Below the pieces are notes generated by a model. It worked only from the letters and a program-made list of their open reading frames with translations. It did no database searches and had not been told where the DNA came from. DNA of 13,972 nt from NCBI GenBank assembly GCA_903887655.1, contig CAISQQ010000215.1, positions 1-13,972 of the forward strand, given 5' to 3'. The position numbers were made by a program, and so were the translations under genes. Shown here piece by piece: positions 6,725-13,833 of the stretch; position 1 is the first letter of the stretch, and each line of letters starts with the position of its first letter. Source of the stretch: an uncultured Burkholderiales bacterium. Its GTDB lineage: Bacteria; Pseudomonadota; Gammaproteobacteria; Burkholderiales; Burkholderiaceae_C.

Positions 6725-8001
6725 CAAATCGTGTAGAGCGGGCGATCAAGGCCACCGGCCAAGTTTTCCTTGGACCAAGTCAAAGGGTCAACGCTTTTGG
6801 GCAAAATCACGCCTGCAGCCCGCACATGGTGGCTTTGGGGTTGCAAGGCGGGCAATGCCTCAGGATGCTCTTGAAGGTTGATGGCCGCTTCGTAGAGCAT
6901 GCGCCTGGCCATCACAATCGCGCGATCGGTGGGCAGGAGTTTTTCCTCGTCATGGTTTTGGATCGGCCCCATGCTCTCTTGCAAGGAGGCGTCTTGCATG
7001 GAGATGCCAAAGACACCACTGAAGGTTTCTTTGTTTTTTTGCGCCTTTCTGTCCATCAAGTAATCGTTGTCCATGTTTTGCTTGGGCCTGAAGCTGCCGG
7101 GTGCTTCGTATTGCACATGAATGCCTTTGCCATCGGCCATGTCCTTGACCTCTTGGGCCGAGAGCGGTTTGTCGTGGTGAAAGTTGATACTCCAAGCCCA
7201 GCAATGATGGTCATCTTTGGGAACCCACAAGTGCCCACCCAATGCATGGTGTCCAAAGGGTGGGATCAAGGTGTACCAAGGGAAGATGAATTGAGTGATG
7301 CGCCAGTAATAATGCGCCTCATCGGCATTGCGCCTGCCAAACAAGGTGAGACCAAAGTCGGTTTTCTCGATGGTGAAGATGACATTTCCATCGGCTTTGA
7401 TGTATTTCAAGGCCTCGGTGCCCACGTGCATCGGGTCGCGATCGACTTCAAAGCGGTGAACGTAAGAGACATGGGCGGTGTCGATGCCGCCTTCCATCGC
7501 TTGCAGAAAGTTGCACTCTTGCTCGCGCTTGGAGATGAACACGTGGCTTGCAGGCAAGGTACTCCATTCAAGTTCTGGCGGTGCGGGCTGAAACTCAGGC
7601 GGCCCCATGTAAGCCCAGACCAAACCCGCTTGCTCAATGCAGGGGTAGGCTTTGATGTTCATTTTTGAGCACATCTCCGGTGCGGAGGGCACCTCAACGC
7701 AGTGGCCGTGTCGGTTGAATTTCAAGCCGTGGTAAGCGCACCTGAGGCCGCCTTCTTCGTTTCTGGCAAAAAACAAAGAGACCCCGCGGTGCGAGCAAAA
7801 TTCACTCACCACACCCACTTCTCCCTGGGTGTCACGAAACACCACCAAATGCTCACCCATGATTTGGGTCTTGACTTGTGGGCCGTCGGGCAGGGCGATT
7901 TCATCGCTCGAGACAATTGGGACCCAGTAGCGTCTGAGTAAATTGCCCATCGCGGTGTTGGGACCGGTTTGGGTGAGGACTTGGGCCATCTCTTTGTTCA
8001 T
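6724..8001 (-). CDS. Rieske [2Fe-2S] aromatic oxygenase, phthalate 4,5-dioxygenase-like oxygenase component
   Basis: The 425-residue protein has an N-terminal Rieske domain with ligands Cys69-x-His71 (FCSHRG) and Cys88-x2-His91 (CAYHG). The catalytic domain has the mononuclear iron motif IDTAHVSYVH (His177, His182). A likely third ligand is Asp337 in MQDASLQESMG, by analogy with the phthalate dioxygenase group. It would hydroxylate or O-demethylate an aromatic acid using O2 and electrons from a separate reductase, which is absent here. The frame stays open to an upstream start at 8136 and another ATG at 8067. The ATG at 8001 is chosen because the protein then begins MNKEMAQVLTQTGP, the typical family N-terminus, and because the extra residues look like translated promoter DNA. 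No strong ribosome binding site is visible. A TACAAT resembling a -10 box lies on the minus strand about 40 nt before the start. Confidence 0.9.
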   Translation of the reverse strand: MNKEMAQVLTQTGPNTAMGNLLRRYWVPIVSSDEIALPDGPQVKTQIMGEHLVVFRDTQGEVGVVSEFCSHRGVSLFFARNEEGGLRCAYHGLKFNRHGHCVEVPSAPEMCSKMNIKAYPCIEQAGLVWAYMGPPEFQPAPPELEWSTLPASHVFISKREQECNFLQAMEGGIDTAHVSYVHRFEVDRDPMHVGTEALKYIKADGNVIFTIEKTDFGLTLFGRRNADEAHYYWRITQFIFPWYTLIPPFGHHALGGHLWVPKDDHHCWAWSINFHHDKPLSAQEVKDMADGKGIHVQYEAPGSFRPKQNMDNDYLMDRKAQKNKETFSGVFGISMQDASLQESMGPIQNHDEEKLLPTDRAIVMARRMLYEAAINLQEHPEALPALQPQSHHVRAAGVILPKSVDPLTWSKENLAGGLDRPLYTI

Positions 8002-8075
8002 GATAAATTGCGTCGCTTTGAGGATCGATATAGAAAGATATGCATTGTAAAAGAACTTGTTGTTCATAGGGCGAC

Positions 8076-8105
8076 TGGCCCAGGCCAATGCCCCAAGTCT
8101 TGGGG
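8076..8105. promoter_or_regulatory. Two adjacent palindromes between the Rieske and hydroxylase genes
   Basis: TGGCC-CA-GGCCA (8076-8087) is followed 3 nt later by the perfect odd palindrome CCCCAAGTCTTGGGG (8091-8105). They sit in the middle of the divergent 199-nt gap and are compact enough to be operator sites for a dimeric regulator. The second could also form a 6-bp hairpin with a 3-nt loop followed by GTTTT, so a terminator-like role is an alternative. No regulator gene is in the window. Confidence 0.35.
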
Positions 8106-8146
8106 GTTTTAGACTGAAGGGAGGTGAGGGCGCCAAAGGGGTTTTT

Positions 8147-8179
8147 ACTCTAGACCCTAGAGGTGAGATCGGCTAGAGT
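8147..8179. promoter_or_regulatory. CTAG-rich dyad cluster, candidate operator/promoter of the hydroxylase operon
   Basis: CTCTAG-ACC-CTAGAG (8148-8162) is a perfect inverted repeat, and a further CTAGAGT at 8173-8179 is the exact complement of ACTCTAG at 8147-8153. Three CTAG tetranucleotides in 27 bp is striking because CTAG is generally rare in proteobacterial DNA. A weak sigma-70 match overlaps it: TAGACC (8151-8156), 17 nt, TAGAGT (8174-8179). That would put the start of transcription about 15 nt before the ATG at 8201. A repressor bound here would cover the promoter. Confidence 0.4.
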
Positions 8180-8200
8180 GTTTCGATTGAATTCAAATGG

Positions 8201-10039
8201 ATGGTCTTTGACATGCCGATCAGTACAGCGCAAGATATAAAAACCGAGGTCTTGATCGTGGGCGCGGGTCCCGTGGGACTGAGTGCGTGCATTGAGTTGG
8301 GGGCCAGGAATGTGGCCACTTGGGTGGTGACCGATCAGCACACCACAGCGCAGCACCCCAAATGCAACACCACCAATTCGCGCTCGATGGAGTATTTCCG
8401 CCGACTCGGTCTGCATGCGTCTTTGCGCCAAGCAGGCCTCCCCACCCATGTCCAGAGGGCCTCGGCCTATGTGACACGGTTTTGTGGAGAAGAGTTTGCC
8501 CGCATGCCCAGACCGGTGTCGAACTGGCCCACGCCGGAGCTGCCCAACCAGATCTCTCAGATCACATTGGAAAAGGAGCTTTGCCACCACGCCCAGTCCC
8601 TTGCGGGGGGAGGTATCTGTTTTGGTCATCGTTTGCTGGGGTTTACCGATGGGGGGACTTCACAGACGCATCCGATTGAGGCGCGCATACAAAACCCGCA
8701 GGGGGATATCTACACGGTGCATGCGCGGTTTTTATTGGGTGCAGATGGGGCCAACAGTTTGGTGAGAAAAACCATTGGCGCACAGCTGCAAGGGGAAGAC
8801 GGCAGCCTTGAGCGCTCATTCATGGGCGGCACCATGCTCTCCTACTACATTCGAGCGCCGCACCTGCAAGCCAGAAGTGCTCGCATGCCGGCTCACTCCA
8901 ATTGGATCATCAACCCCGAAATGCGCGGCTTGATGTTTGCCCAAGACGGACAAGAGCGCTGGGTGGTGCACTACCAAGTGCCGCCAGGCGTGGATTGGCA
9001 TACGCTCGATGCACGCGAAGTCGTGCGTTCGCTGCTCTCGAGCGATCCAACGCTGTTGGCTCACCATGACTTGGATTTTGAAATTCTCTCGGGCGGTCCT
9101 TGGCGTGGAGGCCTGGCCTTGGTGGCAGATCGCTATCAAAAGGGGCATGCGTTTTTGGTGGGAGACGCTGCTCATTTGTTCACACCCCTGGGCGGCATGG
9201 GCATGAACACGGGCATTGGCGACGTGATGAATTTGTGTTGGAAGTTGGAAGCGGTGATCAAAGGCTGGGGGGGTGAGGGGCTCATCGAGAGCTTTGATCT
9301 AGAACGCCGACCCATGGGGCTGCGCAATGCCGCTTTTGGTGTGCAATGCGCGGCCGTCATGGACGGCTGGCATGTCCCTCGCAATTTTGAGGACGATTCC
9401 TCTGAGGCTGCCCAAGCCAGGGCCTTGTTGGGCGAGCAGATCTTGAGGGAGGATGCGGCGCAGTACTTGAGCGTGGGGCTGCAGTTGGGGGAGCGCTATG
9501 AGTTGTCCAATATCGTGGCACACGACTTGGACCCACCCCCAGCGGATCGTTGGGACACTTTGTCTGGCGTTTTACGCTCGGGTGCCAGAGCGCCCCATGT
9601 GTGGCTTTCGCCTGGGGTGTCGTGTTTTGATCACTTTGGATTGGGCTTCACCTTGATCAATCTGGGGCAGCCACAAGCCGTGTACGCTTTGAGTGAAGCG
9701 GCTCAACACTTGGGGCTGCCGCTCAAAACACTGCAGTGGCATGACTTGGTGATCGAAGACAGCACGAGCGGCGCTGATCAAGCTCACCGTGCGAGTGGCG
9801 ACACGCGTGACGGGGCCTCCAAGCTTTCCATCCAAGACATTTACACCTCCACCTTGGTGCTGATTCGGCCCGATCAGCATGTGGCGTGGCATGGTGAGCC
9901 AGGCGAGGTCGATGGACCTGACCAGGCTCAAGCCTTGTGGTCGCTTGTGCTGGGTGCGCAACCTGTGGGTTCGCTCCCAACACCAAAGCGCTTCGCGGCC
10001 CCAGTCCATGATCGGCAAACCGACAGAGTTGGGGCATGA
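8201..10039 (+). CDS. FAD-dependent aromatic hydroxylase (FAD_binding_3, phenol/chlorophenol monooxygenase type)
   Basis: This 612-residue protein is a class A flavoprotein monooxygenase. It has the dinucleotide-binding GAGPVG (21-26), the GADG motif that contacts FAD and NAD(P)H (180-183), and the second FAD motif GDAAHLFTP (321-329) followed by GGMGMNTGIGD (331-341). The C-terminal third, after about residue 400, has the length and position of the thioredoxin-like domain found in phenol 2-monooxygenase and 2,4-dichlorophenol 6-monooxygenase relatives. It would use NAD(P)H and O2 to hydroxylate a phenolic ring; the exact substrate cannot be read from sequence. It is the first gene of a four-gene plus-strand operon and is divergent from a Rieske oxygenase. 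The start at 8201 is not firmly fixed. A second ATG at 8213 is in frame, and neither has a good ribosome binding site. Confidence 0.9.
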   Translation: MVFDMPISTAQDIKTEVLIVGAGPVGLSACIELGARNVATWVVTDQHTTAQHPKCNTTNSRSMEYFRRLGLHASLRQAGLPTHVQRASAYVTRFCGEEFARMPRPVSNWPTPELPNQISQITLEKELCHHAQSLAGGGICFGHRLLGFTDGGTSQTHPIEARIQNPQGDIYTVHARFLLGADGANSLVRKTIGAQLQGEDGSLERSFMGGTMLSYYIRAPHLQARSARMPAHSNWIINPEMRGLMFAQDGQERWVVHYQVPPGVDWHTLDAREVVRSLLSSDPTLLAHHDLDFEILSGGPWRGGLALVADRYQKGHAFLVGDAAHLFTPLGGMGMNTGIGDVMNLCWKLEAVIKGWGGEGLIESFDLERRPMGLRNAAFGVQCAAVMDGWHVPRNFEDDSSEAAQARALLGEQILREDAAQYLSVGLQLGERYELSNIVAHDLDPPPADRWDTLSGVLRSGARAPHVWLSPGVSCFDHFGLGFTLINLGQPQAVYALSEAAQHLGLPLKTLQWHDLVIEDSTSGADQAHRASGDTRDGASKLSIQDIYTSTLVLIRPDQHVAWHGEPGEVDGPDQAQALWSLVLGAQPVGSLPTPKRFAAPVHDRQTDRVGA

Positions 10040-10043
10040 AGCG

Positions 10044-11555
10044 ATGACTGATCCGAAAGATTTTCGTCCTTTTGTCCCCACCTTGGATTACCCAAGAGTG
10101 GCTGCTTTTCAAGGCCGAGACGCCTACCAGCATGGTGATGCGGGACTGGCCAATCCTTACCCCAAAGCGTTGCTGTTTGATCCCTGGGACGAGCTTTATG
10201 CGCAAGATTTCTTGGGAATAACCAGCAACGGGCACGTGGTGCCAGGACTCTTTCAACGACAAGCCCAAGATGCCCCTGTGCAGGCCATGGTGGAGGCTGC
10301 CTTGGCGATGTTGAACCTTCTGAGTGCAGAGCAAAGGCGCTTGGTGAGTCTGTCGCTTCACGCTCGCGAGTGGAGGCGCTGGAACAACACGGAGATGTAT
10401 ATCTATCGCTATGGCTTGCGACTCGAAGAGCTGGGTCTTGCAGAGCGCGAGTCGATCTTGAAGCTCATGGCCTGCAGCCTGTCGCCCAAGGGGTTCGAGA
10501 AAACGCGCAACACCATGCGCATCAATCATTTTTTGGGCACGCTCACCCACAACACCAAGGTGCTGGGTGAGTGGAGTTATAACTTCACCTTGTTTGGTGA
10601 ACCCTCACTCGTCGAGCCCTGGGGCTGGCAAGTCAGTGGTCACCACTTGGCACTCAATTGTTTGGTGATCAAAGACCAAATGGTGATTTCACCCACTTTC
10701 ATGGGTGCGGAGCCCAATTCCATTGATGAGGGCCCTCATGCGGGACTCAAGATGTTCGAAGACGAGGAGCGCCAAGGGCTGTCTTTGATCAAGGCTTTGA
10801 GTGCCAGTCAACGCGAAAAAGCCATTGTCTATCACTCCAGCGTGGGTGGAGATTTGCCCGAAGGTCGACGTCACAAAGCCGATCAATTGCATCTGGGCGG
10901 CGCCATGCAAGACAACCGCATCATTGCCTACGAAGGGATTGCCGGCAAAGACCTCAATGCCGCTCAGCAAACTCGGCTCTTGGATTTGGTGCAGTCCTTC
11001 ATTGAACCCTTGCCTGCTGGACCCCACAAAGCGCGGATGCAGGAGGTGCAAGATCGCTTGAATGAGACCTATTTCTCCTGGATTGGGGGGACTCAGGATC
11101 ACGACACCTTTTACTACCGCATCCAAAGTCCGGTGATTTTGGCCGAGTTTGATCACCACTCCGGTGTCTTTCTCACCAATAGCTTGCCCGCCAAATTTCA
11201 CATCCACACCTTGGTGAGGACGCCCAATGGTGGCGACTACGGCAAGGATCTTTTGCGACTGCATTATTTGAGGGACCATGATGCATCCCTCAAGCCTGGT
11301 GTGGCGGGCACGCGGGTGGATCATGAGTGGCGTGACCCATCTGAATTGAAGCGCTCAAGTCCCCCGGCGCCTGCGCATCATCATGCCCATGGCCCGGGTC
11401 ACTCGCATGATCATGCTCACGGGTCGGGTCACTCACATGATCATTCACATGATCATTCACATGATCACTCACATGATCACTCACATGATCACTCACATGA
11501 TCAACCTCCCGCCGACACAGGGCATCAAGCGCATCGCGCTGACCCTGGCCGATGA
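10044..11555 (+). CDS. DUF3500 protein with histidine-rich C-terminal tail
   Basis: This 503-residue protein matches the DUF3500 family across about residues 75-412. Telling segments are GHHLALN (199-205), TFMGAEP (218-224), TYFSWIGG (342-349), YYRIQSPVILAEFDH (357-371), HIHTLVRTPNGGDYG (386-400) and LLRLHY (403-408). DUF3500 has no established function known to me; conserved His and acidic residues make metal binding plausible. After the domain comes a tail (about 445-486) with 20 histidines in 42 residues, made of HSHD units and two GxGHSHDHxH units. It resembles the metal-binding tails of nickel and zinc chaperones. No signal peptide is seen. The start at 10044 lies 4 nt after the hydroxylase stop, with GGGG upstream as a modest ribosome binding site. 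An in-frame ATG at 10008 would overlap the hydroxylase gene and is less likely. Coupling with the hydroxylase suggests a role in the same pathway. Confidence 0.85.
   Translation: MTDPKDFRPFVPTLDYPRVAAFQGRDAYQHGDAGLANPYPKALLFDPWDELYAQDFLGITSNGHVVPGLFQRQAQDAPVQAMVEAALAMLNLLSAEQRRLVSLSLHAREWRRWNNTEMYIYRYGLRLEELGLAERESILKLMACSLSPKGFEKTRNTMRINHFLGTLTHNTKVLGEWSYNFTLFGEPSLVEPWGWQVSGHHLALNCLVIKDQMVISPTFMGAEPNSIDEGPHAGLKMFEDEERQGLSLIKALSASQREKAIVYHSSVGGDLPEGRRHKADQLHLGGAMQDNRIIAYEGIAGKDLNAAQQTRLLDLVQSFIEPLPAGPHKARMQEVQDRLNETYFSWIGGTQDHDTFYYRIQSPVILAEFDHHSGVFLTNSLPAKFHIHTLVRTPNGGDYGKDLLRLHYLRDHDASLKPGVAGTRVDHEWRDPSELKRSSPPAPAHHHAHGPGHSHDHAHGSGHSHDHSHDHSHDHSHDHSHDHSHDQPPADTGHQAHRADPGR
11376..11504 (+). 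repeat. Histidine-tail coding repeats with a 12-bp tandem array
   Basis: The array proper is 11433-11504, six consecutive copies of TCACATGATCAN with only the last base varying (T, T, C, C, C, A). Each copy encodes Ser-His-Asp-His, the final one ending in Gln. Just upstream a 30-bp unit (GPGHSHDHAH, then GSGHSHDHSH) is present twice in less perfect form. Near-identity at synonymous positions shows recent expansion by slippage or unequal exchange. The 12-bp period keeps the reading frame, so copy number can change tail length without breaking the gene. The core TGATCA is itself a palindrome. Confidence 0.95.
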
Positions 11556-11577
11556 CGGCGCAGTCAGGCGTTTTTTT
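11539..11577 (+). terminator. Possible weak terminator or attenuator between DUF3500 and Bug genes
   Basis: CTGAC (11539-11543) can pair with GTCAG (11563-11567), and a shorter alternative TGAC (11553-11556) pairs with GTCA (11563-11566). The pairing straddles the DUF3500 stop codon and is followed by seven T residues at 11571-11577. The stems are short, so this is at best a partial terminator that could lower expression of the downstream genes. Confidence 0.25.
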
Positions 11578-11607
11578 CGTTTTTCAACCATTGCAAAGGA
11601 TTCGTCC

Positions 11608-12600
11608 ATGCCTCACCCACCTTTGAATCGCAGAACCTTGTTGATGGCCGCCGGCATGGGTGCCCTCACGACTCGCCCGCTTTGGGCGCAAAGCAGCAAA
11701 TACCCCAATCGCAACATTCGCATGATCGTGCCGTTTCCCGCCACCGGCGGGCCCGATACCGTGGGCAGATTGGTGGCCCTCATGTTGTCTCAGAAATGGG
11801 GGCAACCCATCACCGTGGAGAACATGCCCGGTGCGTCTGGACAAATCGGAACGAACCACGTGGTCAAAGCCCCCGCTGACGGCTACACCTTGCTATTTGC
11901 CCCTCCAACGCCCATCACCATTGCGCCGCATTTTGATCCCAAACCCGCCTATGACCCCACCCGGGACTTGCTGCCCGCTTCCCTCATGGGGCGCAATCCC
12001 GCTGTCATTGTGGTCAATGCCAAAGTGCCGGCCACCAATTTGTCTGAGTTTTTTGCGCTGGTCAAGAAAAACCCCGACAAGTACTTTTATGGCTCTCCAG
12101 GTTTGGGCCACGCCTTTCATTTGATCTCGGAGATCATTTTTGGCAAGGCGGGGGTCACCCTCACTCACGTGCCCTACCAAGGCAGTGCGCCAGCGGTGAT
12201 GGGTTTGTTGGGAGGGGATGTGCAATTTTTGGTGCAATCGGTGGAGTCGGTGAAGGAGCACATCAAAGCGGGCAAGCTGCGCGCTTTGGCGACCTTGGAA
12301 TCCAATCGGCTAGAGGCCTACCCAGAATTGCCCACCTTGAGCGAGAGTGGATTGAGCAACTTGGACATCATGAATTGGTATGGTGCTTTCTTTGCCGCCA
12401 AAACACCGCCGGAGATCATTGGTTTTTGGGAGCATGAGTTGGCCCTTTTGGCCAAAGATGGGGCTTATCAAAAGCGCATGCGCGAGATGAGTTTTGATCC
12501 GGTGGTTTATGGCGCTCAAGAATTTACCAAAATGATGGCTCTGGAGAGTGCGCAGTGGGCTGGCGTGATCAAGTCTGCCAAAATCGTGACTCAAAAATAA
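11608..12600 (+). CDS. Bug/TctC-family solute-binding protein (tripartite tricarboxylate transporter type)
   Basis: This 330-residue periplasmic binding protein begins with a signal peptide of twin-arginine style: NRRTLL around residues 7-12, a hydrophobic stretch, and likely cleavage near LWAQ (25-28). The mature part has the family's ligand-loop motifs, PFPATGGPDTVGR and ENMPGASGQIG, followed by ADGYTLLF. Such proteins bind small organic acids, often aromatic or dicarboxylic. In Burkholderiales they occur in very large orphan families, and the TctA/TctB membrane partners are absent here as well. Its place between catabolic genes suggests it binds the pathway substrate. The start is set by AAAGGA (11595-11600), 7 nt before the ATG. 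The frame runs open further upstream through the histidine-tail repeats of the previous gene, but those residues lack family similarity and would displace the signal peptide. Confidence 0.93.
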   Translation: MPHPPLNRRTLLMAAGMGALTTRPLWAQSSKYPNRNIRMIVPFPATGGPDTVGRLVALMLSQKWGQPITVENMPGASGQIGTNHVVKAPADGYTLLFAPPTPITIAPHFDPKPAYDPTRDLLPASLMGRNPAVIVVNAKVPATNLSEFFALVKKNPDKYFYGSPGLGHAFHLISEIIFGKAGVTLTHVPYQGSAPAVMGLLGGDVQFLVQSVESVKEHIKAGKLRALATLESNRLEAYPELPTLSESGLSNLDIMNWYGAFFAAKTPPEIIGFWEHELALLAKDGAYQKRMREMSFDPVVYGAQEFTKMMALESAQWAGVIKSAKIVTQK

Positions 12601-12617
12601 GACTTAAGGATATTGAT

Positions 12618-13397
12618 ATGGATTTGGCAATCAAGGGTCGACGCGCGTTGGTGTGTGCATCTTCCCAGGGCTTGGGGATGGCTTGTGCGCTCGCTTTGGC
12701 CCGGGAAGGGGCGCTGGTCTACATCAACGGCAGAGATCAAGGCAGACTCGATGTCGCTCATGACCACATTTTGAAAAGCACCGGCGTGAGCGTCAAAACC
12801 GTGGTGGCCGATATCACCCATGAAGACGGTCGAGCGCATTTGTTTCAAGTCTGCGAACCGCTCGATATTTTGGTCAACAACAATGCGGGTCCACCACCGG
12901 GGGCGCTCAAAGACTGGGATCATGCAGCTTGGTTGTCTGCACTCGAGGGCAATATGCTGGCGCCCATTTTGCTCATCCGAGGTTTTTTGCCAGGCATGCG
13001 CGAGAGGCGTTTTGGACGAATCGTCAACATCACTTCAGCCATGGTCAAGAGTCCACGCTCGCACATGGCGCTGTCAACCACAGCACGCACGGGTCTCACT
13101 GCATTTTGTAAATCGGTCTCCCAAGAAGCCGTGGCCGACAACGTGACCATCAACAATTTGCTGCCCGAGCGCATCGACACGCCAAGGCAAGATTTCATGG
13201 CCAAGCGCATTGCCAACAACAAGGGTATCAGCTATGAGGCAGCCCGTGAAGAGATCGTGCAAACTGTGGCGGCCAAACGTTTTGGTACCCCTGGTGAATT
13301 TGCCGACGCCTGTGCTTTTTTGTGTTCGGCGCAAGCGGGATTTATATCTGGGCAAAATCTCCAGCTCGATGGTGGCTCTTATGCGGGGTTGCTTTGA
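12618..13397 (+). CDS. Short-chain dehydrogenase/reductase-like protein with altered active site
   Basis: This 259-residue protein has the normal length of a classical SDR. The cofactor-binding ASSQGLG (14-20) stands in for TGxxxGxG, and NNAG (88-91), NITS with Ser140, and the C-terminal GQNLQLDGG (245-253) are in place. Aligned without gaps to FabG from Ser140, the catalytic Tyr position (+13) is Ser153 and the catalytic Lys position (+17) is Arg157, in the segment ALSTTARTGLTAF. From memory, a group of SDR-like proteins in Burkholderiales shows a similar replacement, so this is probably a real variant rather than an error. It may work by another mechanism or not be a redox enzyme at all. 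TAAGGA (12605-12610) lies 7 nt before the ATG, and the gene follows the Bug gene after 17 nt. It is the last gene of the operon. Confidence 0.88.
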   Translation: MDLAIKGRRALVCASSQGLGMACALALAREGALVYINGRDQGRLDVAHDHILKSTGVSVKTVVADITHEDGRAHLFQVCEPLDILVNNNAGPPPGALKDWDHAAWLSALEGNMLAPILLIRGFLPGMRERRFGRIVNITSAMVKSPRSHMALSTTARTGLTAFCKSVSQEAVADNVTINNLLPERIDTPRQDFMAKRIANNKGISYEAAREEIVQTVAAKRFGTPGEFADACAFLCSAQAGFISGQNLQLDGGSYAGLL

Positions 13398-13427
13398 GCG
13401 CACGGGTGTAGCGGTGTGCGATTTTTT
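13398..13427 (+). terminator. Rho-independent terminator after the SDR gene
   Basis: Directly after the SDR stop codon, CGCAC (13399-13403) pairs with GTGCG (13416-13420), extended by one G-T pair, and the run ATTTTTT follows at 13421-13427. The loop is about 10 nt. The position at the end of a four-gene operon supports the call, although the stem is short. Confidence 0.55.
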
Positions 13428-13833
13428 GATCGAATCCGATTGTCAGGGTCCATTGGCGCAGGCCCCAGGCTCTCAAGCCACAAGCTGGACAAGGAACTTG
13501 AGTCACTTGAGCTGCTAGGGACGCTCGGGGTGCTCCAGCCCCAGCAGCCAGCCATGGAGGATTAGTTTTTACCCTCATTTGCGCCAGGATCCCGCCATGG
13601 GCTCAGAAATTACGCTAACATTCGCTCAAATCAAAAAAAGCAAAGAGATTGTGAATTTCAAAGCGCGAAAAAGCCGCGCTCAGAGTTCTTGGCCCCCCCA
13701 TGGCGGTGCCCGAGTCGCGATTCAAATGGGATTGGGCTCACCTCTTGAAATTTTCAACTCCATCCTCATTTCAATCCAAAATTGATTTTTTCTTCAATGG
13801 GCGCGGCAAAAATTCGCGCCTTAGGACACTCCC
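13428..13833. other. Noncoding stretch with two GC-stem/A-rich-loop inverted repeats
   Basis: No convincing gene was found; the best open frame (13579-13785, TTG start) has no ribosome binding site and no recognisable similarity. Two inverted repeats stand out: AGCGCG-AAAAAGC-CGCGCT (13662-13680) and GGCGCG-GCAAAAATT-CGCGCC (13800-13820). Both have GCGCG/CGCGC arms and an A-rich spacer, and the second ends 3 nt before the ribosome binding site of the ABC ATPase gene. ACTTGAG is directly repeated at 13496-13502 and 13505-13511, with a complementary CTCAAG at 13472-13477. The right half probably contains the promoter and leader of the ABC gene, but no clear -35/-10 pair was identified. Confidence 0.5.

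Noticed and set aside
6826..7668. 280-codon plus-strand open frame within the Rieske gene
   Set aside because: The opposite strand encodes the intact Rieske and iron ligands; this frame has no ribosome binding site or known motif.
8002..8136. Extension of the Rieske protein to the upstream starts at 8136 or 8067
   Set aside because: The extra residues lack family similarity and cover the divergent regulatory region; MNKEMAQVLTQTGP at 8001 is the typical N-terminus.
9723..10550. 275-codon minus-strand open frame spanning the hydroxylase/DUF3500 junction
   Set aside because: It overlaps two well supported genes on the other strand and has no domain signature.
11433..11504. CRISPR-like or iteron-like array
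   Set aside because: Units are 12 bp, contiguous without spacers, and in frame within a coding sequence; no cas or replication gene is nearby.
11383..11607. N-terminal extension of the Bug protein through the repeats (MIIHMITHMITH-like sequence)
   Set aside because: It is an out-of-frame reading of the histidine-tail repeats. The family signal peptide and a good ribosome binding site place the start at 11608.
13579..13785. 68-codon open frame before the ABC gene
   Set aside because: It has a TTG start without ribosome binding site, no similarity, and overlaps an inverted repeat; likely chance.
13771..13791. TCAAT-N5-ATTGA followed by six Ts as a terminator
   Set aside because: The stem is only five mostly A-T pairs, too unstable, and no gene ends just upstream.
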